Shown: positions 59,028 to 64,000 of the stretch, piece after piece
How positions within the stretch are numbered: the first letter of the stretch is position 1
Layout: each line of letters opens with the position of its first letter
Assembly: GCA_902702965.1 (NCBI GenBank)
Contig: CACRXP010000153.1
Span: 487,408 to 551,407 of the forward strand
Origin: Spirometra erinaceieuropaei
Lineage: Eukaryota; Platyhelminthes; Cestoda; Diphyllobothriidea; Diphyllobothriidae
Length of the DNA stretch: 64,000 nt
Direction: 5' to 3'
Made by a program: the position numbers and the translations under genes
The notes under the pieces: model-generated
What the model saw: only the letters and a program-made list of their open reading frames with translations
Told to the model about the DNA's origin: nothing
The model's database searches: none

Positions 59028-60687
59028 ATGGTCCATGAATTCGCCCTCTCTTCTTCTTCGTCTTCTTCGGGAGATGATGAACGCGATACAATGTCTGGAC
59101 CTCGAATCTTTACGCATATCGATGCATGCTATGGGCGCACAGCCCTCCGCTCAGCACGCAGATGGGAGACCTTCGCGAAGCGGGAGTCCTCCACCTACGC
59201 TCAGCTGAAATTCCTGCACAGGTGCCTTGATGAGGACGTCTTACCGAAATGCCTCAAATATAGACCGCCTGTGAACACTGACCTTTGCCGACGGACGATG
59301 GCGGACTTCAAGAAGAAAATGATCAGGGTACTGATACGAGACTGCCACGCCCGCATCCACAAGTACCGCCAGATGATTGAACATCATTCGTCAACTTGCC
59401 AGTCGATCTTTACGGCAAACGAGCTGGGGGTCCTCAGAGCGGAAATTCTCGACAGCGCACGGCGTCACCGCAAGTTGCGTGATGACCAGTTGTCTGGAAA
59501 ATTTGAGAAAATAAGTCCGCCAAAGCAGCCCTCTACTGACGGTGCCTTGGTTCACAACTTGTCCTCTCATCGTTTCACTCAGCAACAACTAGCGGTTCTA
59601 TCCTATGACGCGAAGTTCAACACAAGAGATGCTCTACCAGAAGACTGTATTGCATCCTTTGAATCGGCTCTCCAGAAGTGTGAGGCAGGCGAGGAGTGCA
59701 AAAACGCCATGCGACAACAAGTGTCGACCTTAATCCTCCAACACAAACGCCAGATGACGATTTCTAAATCAGAAGATCGAGAACTTCTGAAGATACGAAA
59801 AATGAAGGATATCGTCACCCTGCCCGCCGACAAGGGGCGCTCGACTGTCGTCATGGATTAGGCTGAGTACTGCACAAAACTAGGCAACCTCTTGATGGAC
59901 AAGGAAGCTTATGCGCCATCGACCGTCAGCGAGTTCAAGAAGCTCGTAAACAGCATAAACAATACGATCGACAAGCTGAGGAAGGCGGGAGCTCTTACGA
60001 GAAGGGAAGCGTTGGCCGCCAAAGCCAGTGATACCGCGATGGCGCGCTTCTACGGCCTACCAAAGGTCCACAAGCAGGGGGTGCCGCTACGCCCCATCGT
60101 CTCCTTACGTGGAACTCCAGCCTTTGGGCTGTCAAAGTGGCTGTACCAGCAACTTTGTTTCCTTACCAAGGATTCGGAGTGGACAGTGAAGTCGGCTGAA
60201 GAGTTCTTGACGCGCATCAAACATCTCGAGGTGGAGGCAGATGAGGTGATGGTGTCATTCGACGTGATCTCATTATTCACCTCCATCCCACCCGCGCTGG
60301 CTATCGACACTATTGATGGCTTTCTCCGGGAAAAGTATGATGAAACCGACCAACAGCTCAAACGGGCACACATCATCGAGCTCCTAGAACTGTGTCTTAA
60401 GACCTTCTTTACATTCAACGGCCAAGTCGACGAGCAAAAGAAGGGGACACCGATGGGCTCGCCTCTGTCTGGACTAATTGCCGAAGCAGTTTTGCAGAGA
60501 CTCGAGCAGCAGGTCTTTAGCTCGTACCCCCCGATGTTCTGGGCCAGATACGTCGACGACACGTTCGTTGTAATCAAGAGGAGCGAGGTGAAGGCTTTCA
60601 AGGCATTGTTGAACTCCATCTTTCCCGATATTCAGTTTACTATGGAAGAGGAAGTCAACAATCAGTTGTCCTTCCTGGACGTACAAT
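59028..60687 (+). pseudogene. PLE copy P2: N-terminal region plus RT, endonuclease missing
   Basis: The likely start is the ATG at 59,028, just after the hammerhead. About 275 residues of N-terminal region follow, with a serine run, Arg/Lys-rich helices and LPADKGRSTVVMD. A TAG at 59,859-59,861 interrupts the frame just before AEYCTKLGNLL. The RT then reads MARFYGLPKVHKQGVPLRPI, GTPAFGLSKWLYQQL, FDVISLFTSIP, GTPMGSPLSG and ARYVDDTF (YVDD at 60,549-60,560). Homology ends exactly after FLDVQ at 60,687, where F1 arm sequence begins. The endonuclease is absent. It is almost identical to P1 over the shared part, so the two are of similar age. Confidence 0.88.
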
Positions 60688-60795
60688 TTTGCAGCACGAT
60701 GATTACTTTAAGACTTTACTTTAGTATTTTTTTTCGAAACGAAAACGCATTTCGGAATTTTAGTTGACCTTTCATAAGTAAGCCCACCTACGGTA
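60688..60795 (-). mobile_element. F1 right arm bordering a PLE block
   Basis: Inverted relative to 57,164-57,272. Reversed, it reads CGTAGGTGGGCTTACTTATG, AAATTCCGAAATGCG and ends at CTGCAAAATTG, next to the last RT codon. Confidence 0.65.
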
Positions 60796-61483
60796 TGCTG
60801 CAAACGCCTGTCCGCAGATTGGAAAATTAAAATTGCGCTTAATTTGGTCGTGCATAATAAAAGGCATGTTCGCCGTTTAAATTTCCTTTATTTAACACAG
60901 CAAACATATAGACGGGATAACATGACACTTATGAGATTGAGGGCTGTTGCGTGACCACGTAGAAGACGGAGTATGAAATCTCGATACCGAGGCGTTCCAT
61001 TGATTACTTTTGCTTTCTACTCCTTGCGTATTTGACGGACGTGTAGACCCCCAAAAACATCGTCAACGACTGTAAGGAAACATTAGATGCATATTTCATT
61101 TAGAGATATAGATGTCGTATAGTGTGACCCCTTCAGGCTAGGAAAACACGAGGTCGTGCGTGGCATATGCATATAAGCAAGTCATATTTGATGTTTACTG
61201 TGATAACCACACCTCCTTCCGTCTTGACACTGTTTAAGGAGGGGTACGTGAGACAGATATAGCTCAAATCGTCTACCCAGTGCACCCATAAATGCGCTAT
61301 CTCCGTCGATGACCACAATATATAAGGCAACGATACGACAAATCTCAGTCAGTTTAACACTTATTATATCTTCGACCGCCACGTACAGAATGCTAGACTA
61401 GCACACATTGGCTATTTTTTCAAAATTATTTTACTTCGGCTATTCGAGTCGGTTATGAAGGTCAAAGCCTTATATTTCCGGCT
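60796..61483. other. Noncoding tail of duplicated unit
   Basis: About 690 bp with no coding frame and no match elsewhere in the window except its copy at 62,447-63,134. Its origin is unknown. It may be ordinary flank caught in the duplication. Confidence 0.4.
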
Positions 61484-62337
61484 GGGGCGCTCGACTATCG
61501 TCATGGATTAGGCTGAGTACTGCACAAAACTAGGCAACCTCTTGATGGACAAGGAAGCTTATGCGCCATCGACCGTCAGCGAGTTCAAGAAGCTCGTAAA
61601 CAGCATAAACAATACGATCGACAAGCTGAGGAAGGCGGGAGCTCTTACGAGAAGGGAAGCGTTGGCCGCCAAAGCCAGTGATACCGCGATGGCGCGCTTC
61701 TACGGCCTACCAAAGGTCCACAAGCAGGGGGTGCCGCTACGCCCCATCGTCCCCTTACGTGGCACTCCAGCCTTTGGGCTGTCAAAGTGGCTGTACCAGC
61801 AACTTTGTTTCCTTACCAAGGATTCGTAGTGGACAGTGAAGTCGGCTGAAGAGTTCTTGACGCGCATCAAACATCTCGAGGTGGAGGCAGATGAGGTGAT
61901 GGTGTCATTCGACGTGATCTCATTATTCACCTCCATCCCACCCGCGCTGGCTATCGACACTATTGATGGCTTTCTCCGGGAAAAGTATGATGAAACCGAC
62001 CAACAGCTCAAACGGGCACACATCATCGAGCTCCTAGAACTGTGTCTTAAGACCTTCTTTACATTCAACGGCCAAGTCGACGAGCAAAAGAAGGGGACAC
62101 CGATGGGCTCGCCTCTGTCTGGACTAATTGCCGAAGCAGTTTTGCAGAGACTCGAGCAGCAGGTCTTTAGCTCGTACCCCCCGAAGTTCTGGGCCAGATA
62201 CGTCGACGACACGTTCGTTGTAATCAAGAGGAGCGAGGTGAAGGCTTTCAAGGCATTGTTGAACTCCATCTTTCCCGATATTCAGTTTACTATGGAAGAG
62301 GAAGTCAACAATCAGTTGCCATTCCTGGACGTACAAT
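61484..62337 (+). pseudogene. PLE copy P3: RT fragment with two stops
   Basis: Duplicate of the 3' half of P2. It keeps the TAG at 61,509-61,511 and adds a second TAG at 61,827-61,829, replacing the Glu codon in KDSEW. RT motifs including GTPMGSPLSG and ARYVDDTF (YVDD at 62,199-62,210) are intact. Homology ends at FLDVQ, as in P2. Confidence 0.88.
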
Positions 62338-62446
62338 TTTGCAGCACGATGATTACTTTAAGACTTTACTTTAGTATTTTTTTTTCGAAACGAAAACGCA
62401 TTTCGGAATTTTAGTTGACCTTTCATAAGTAAGCCCACCTACGGTA
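62338..62446 (-). mobile_element. F1 right arm, duplicated copy
   Basis: Copy of 60,688-60,795 carried by the tandem duplication. Confidence 0.65.
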
Positions 62447-63134
62447 TGCTGCAAACGCCTGTCCGCAGATTGGAAAATTAAAATTGCGCTTAATTTGGTC
62501 GTGCATAATAAAAGGCATGTTCGCCGTTTAAATTTCCTTTATTTAACACAGCAAACATATAGACGGGATAACATGACACTTATGAGATTGAGGGCTGTTG
62601 CGTGACCACGTAGAAGACGGAGTATGAAATCTCGATACCGAGGCGTTCCATTGATTACTTTTGCTTTCTACTCCTTGCGTATTTGACGGACGTGTAGACC
62701 CCCAAAAATATCGTCAACGACTGTAAGGAAACATAAGATGCATATTTCATTTAGAGATATAGATGTCGTTTAGTGTGACCCCTTCAGGCTAGGAAAACAC
62801 TTGGTCGTGCGTGGCATACGCATATAAGCAAGTCATATTTGATGTTTACTGTGATAACCACACCTCCTTCCGTCTTGACACTGTTTAAGGAGGGGTACGT
62901 GAGACAGATATAGCTCAAATCCTCTACCCAGTGCACCAAAAAATGCGCTATCTCCGTCGATGACCACAATATATAAGGCAACGATGCGACAAATCTCAGT
63001 CAGTTTAACACTTATTATATCTTCCACCGCCACGTACAGAATGCTAGACTAGCACACATTGGCTATTTTTTCAAAATTATTTTAGTTCGGCTATTCGAGT
63101 CGGTTATGAAGGTCAAAGCCTTATATTTCCGGCT

Positions 63135-64000
63135 GCATGTCGGCTGAAATTCTGAAATGCGTTTTTGATTAGGAAGGATGGCCTGAGCGTTTTGGTAATA
63201 CAGGTTATCTTGCAGCATAATCCTTTAATATTTCGCACTAAGCAGGATATCAGCTTTGTATACATTACTTTCCAATCCTCTGTTGAAACCGTCCTCTGCA
63301 AAAATGACTATTTAATTAGCATGTACTTTTTTCACTGATTTTAAATGGTCTTGGGAATTTAAATATATCTTATATAAACCGTCAACAAAAACATGCCTTT
63401 CAACATGTTAATAGAGAATGACGGCATCTTTATATTTAGTACTTGAAGAAGGAGTACAATTACGTTTTAAAGAAGTTATCTAATTACCGAATAATTTAGA
63501 GACCGAACATTTGTTGTATTAGAGCTTATTGATTTCAGTCTACAAGGTGTATTCGTTCAGCTTAATAAAAAACATATATGTTTATATGCCTTTAAAAAGA
63601 TATCATACAGAGTTCATATACTTTTGTAATGGATGCGGACCATGTTGTACATTTCATGAGGAGCTGTGCTTAACGTCCATTTACGATGCTATGCGAATGG
63701 CCATTGTGTGTTCATAAAAAATCGCATAATTGGGAACATTTTAAAAACCCTATTATACTGCTTCCTAGAGCAGAAACTATAAAGAGGGCGTATATTTATA
63801 CTAAACTGCTGAAAGATTGCATGTGTGTTTGGTTTATATAAGATATATTTAAAAGTGTAAGACCACTGAAAATCAATGGGAAAAGTGCATGGAATTTAAG
63901 TAGTCATTTTTACCGAGTATGGTTTCAACAGAAGATTGAAAAGCAGTGTATTAAAAAGCTGATATCCTACTTGGTCCGAAATATCATAGGATTATGACGC
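63135..64000 (+). mobile_element. F1-family foldback element, copy g (runs to the window end)
   Basis: It begins TCGGCTGAAATTCTGAAATG right at the end of the duplicated unit. It follows copy b (48,780-49,610) block by block, for example TTTCAGTCTACAAGGTG, GGAAGCGGACTATGTTG versus GGATGCGGACCATGTTG, and ATTGAAAAGCA.TGTATTAAAAA. Its arms pair with each other as in copy b. The right terminus lies beyond the window. Confidence 0.7.

Larger units (their letters stand above)
59834..61483 (+). repeat. Tandem duplication, unit 1 (1,650 bp)
   Basis: It starts at GGGGCGCTCGACT within P2 and ends at TTATATTTCCGGCT. It contains RT, the F1 right arm and a 690-bp tail. Unit 2 repeats it base for base, with only scattered differences. 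Confidence 0.9.
61484..63134 (+). repeat. Tandem duplication, unit 2 (1,651 bp)
   Basis: Copy of 59,834-61,483 in the same orientation. Differences include one extra T in the T-run at 62,378-62,386, a GAG-to-TAG change at 61,827 and a few substitutions in the tail. Confidence 0.9.

Noticed and set aside
1..64000. CRISPR array, bacterial operon, phage or rRNA genes
   Set aside because: No regularly spaced short repeats, no Shine-Dalgarno-led gene runs and no rRNA-like stretches were seen; introns and retroelements show a eukaryotic genome.

Overview
This window looks like repeat-rich, gene-poor nuclear DNA of a multicellular eukaryote. The best guess is a parasitic flatworm, with a cestode or trematode most likely. 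The reasons are several Penelope-like retroelements (PLEs) with a GIY-YIG endonuclease and hammerhead-type motifs, a LINE of a type I associate with tapeworms, a Ty3/gypsy integrase relic, tRNA-derived SINE-like units, GT-AG introns, and no operons or bacterial signals. The taxonomic call is inference. No rRNA gene, CRISPR array or intact tRNA gene was seen.

Host-gene content, about 5-31 kb. The clearest host signal is a small dispersed family of three-exon genes for a secreted cysteine-containing protein that I do not recognise. Copy A (5,240-6,178, minus) and copy D (28,211-30,372, minus) are intact. Each has a 64-nt signal-peptide exon, a 260- or 257-nt middle exon and a 303-nt last exon, in phases 1 and 0, encoding 208 and 207 aa. 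Copy B (10,038-10,733, plus) has a nonsense codon in exon 3 and no visible exon 1. Copy C (21,085-21,411, minus) is an orphan last exon. A decayed last exon lies near 41.8 kb and a doubtful one near 7.1 kb. This is the best candidate for something undescribed.

Mobile DNA. PLE relics lie at 3.9-4.7, 17.6-18.2, 24.5-25.8, 29.4-30.1 (inside intron 1 of copy D), 47.6-47.9 and 56.1-56.8 kb. Better preserved copies lie at 57.3-62.3 kb. Five of them carry a hammerhead-like motif whose stem II changes sequence but keeps pairing, and four of these five have a clear TATA-like box 35-65 nt upstream (the fifth only a weaker one). A large composite repeat (R1) occurs at 2.3-4.7, 21.8-23.4 and 34.9-37.6 kb. 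A long-inverted-repeat (foldback/MITE-like) family, called F1 here, occurs at 45.1, 48.8, 51.7, 57.2, 60.7, 62.4 and 63.1 kb. At 57.2-60.8 kb two PLE pieces are bracketed by inverted F1 arms. Part of that block is then tandemly duplicated as 1,650-bp units (59,834-63,134).

Other parts. There is an internally deleted LINE at 13.2-13.5 kb, a gypsy integrase relic at 55.65-55.94 kb, a CpG-rich promoter-like island with two heat-shock-element arrays at 26.57-27.03 kb, and direct repeats of unknown nature at 52.9-54.9 kb. Two GC-rich exon-like stretches (11.2 and 43.9 kb) could be pieces of other genes. The remaining AT-rich intervals show nothing I can support.
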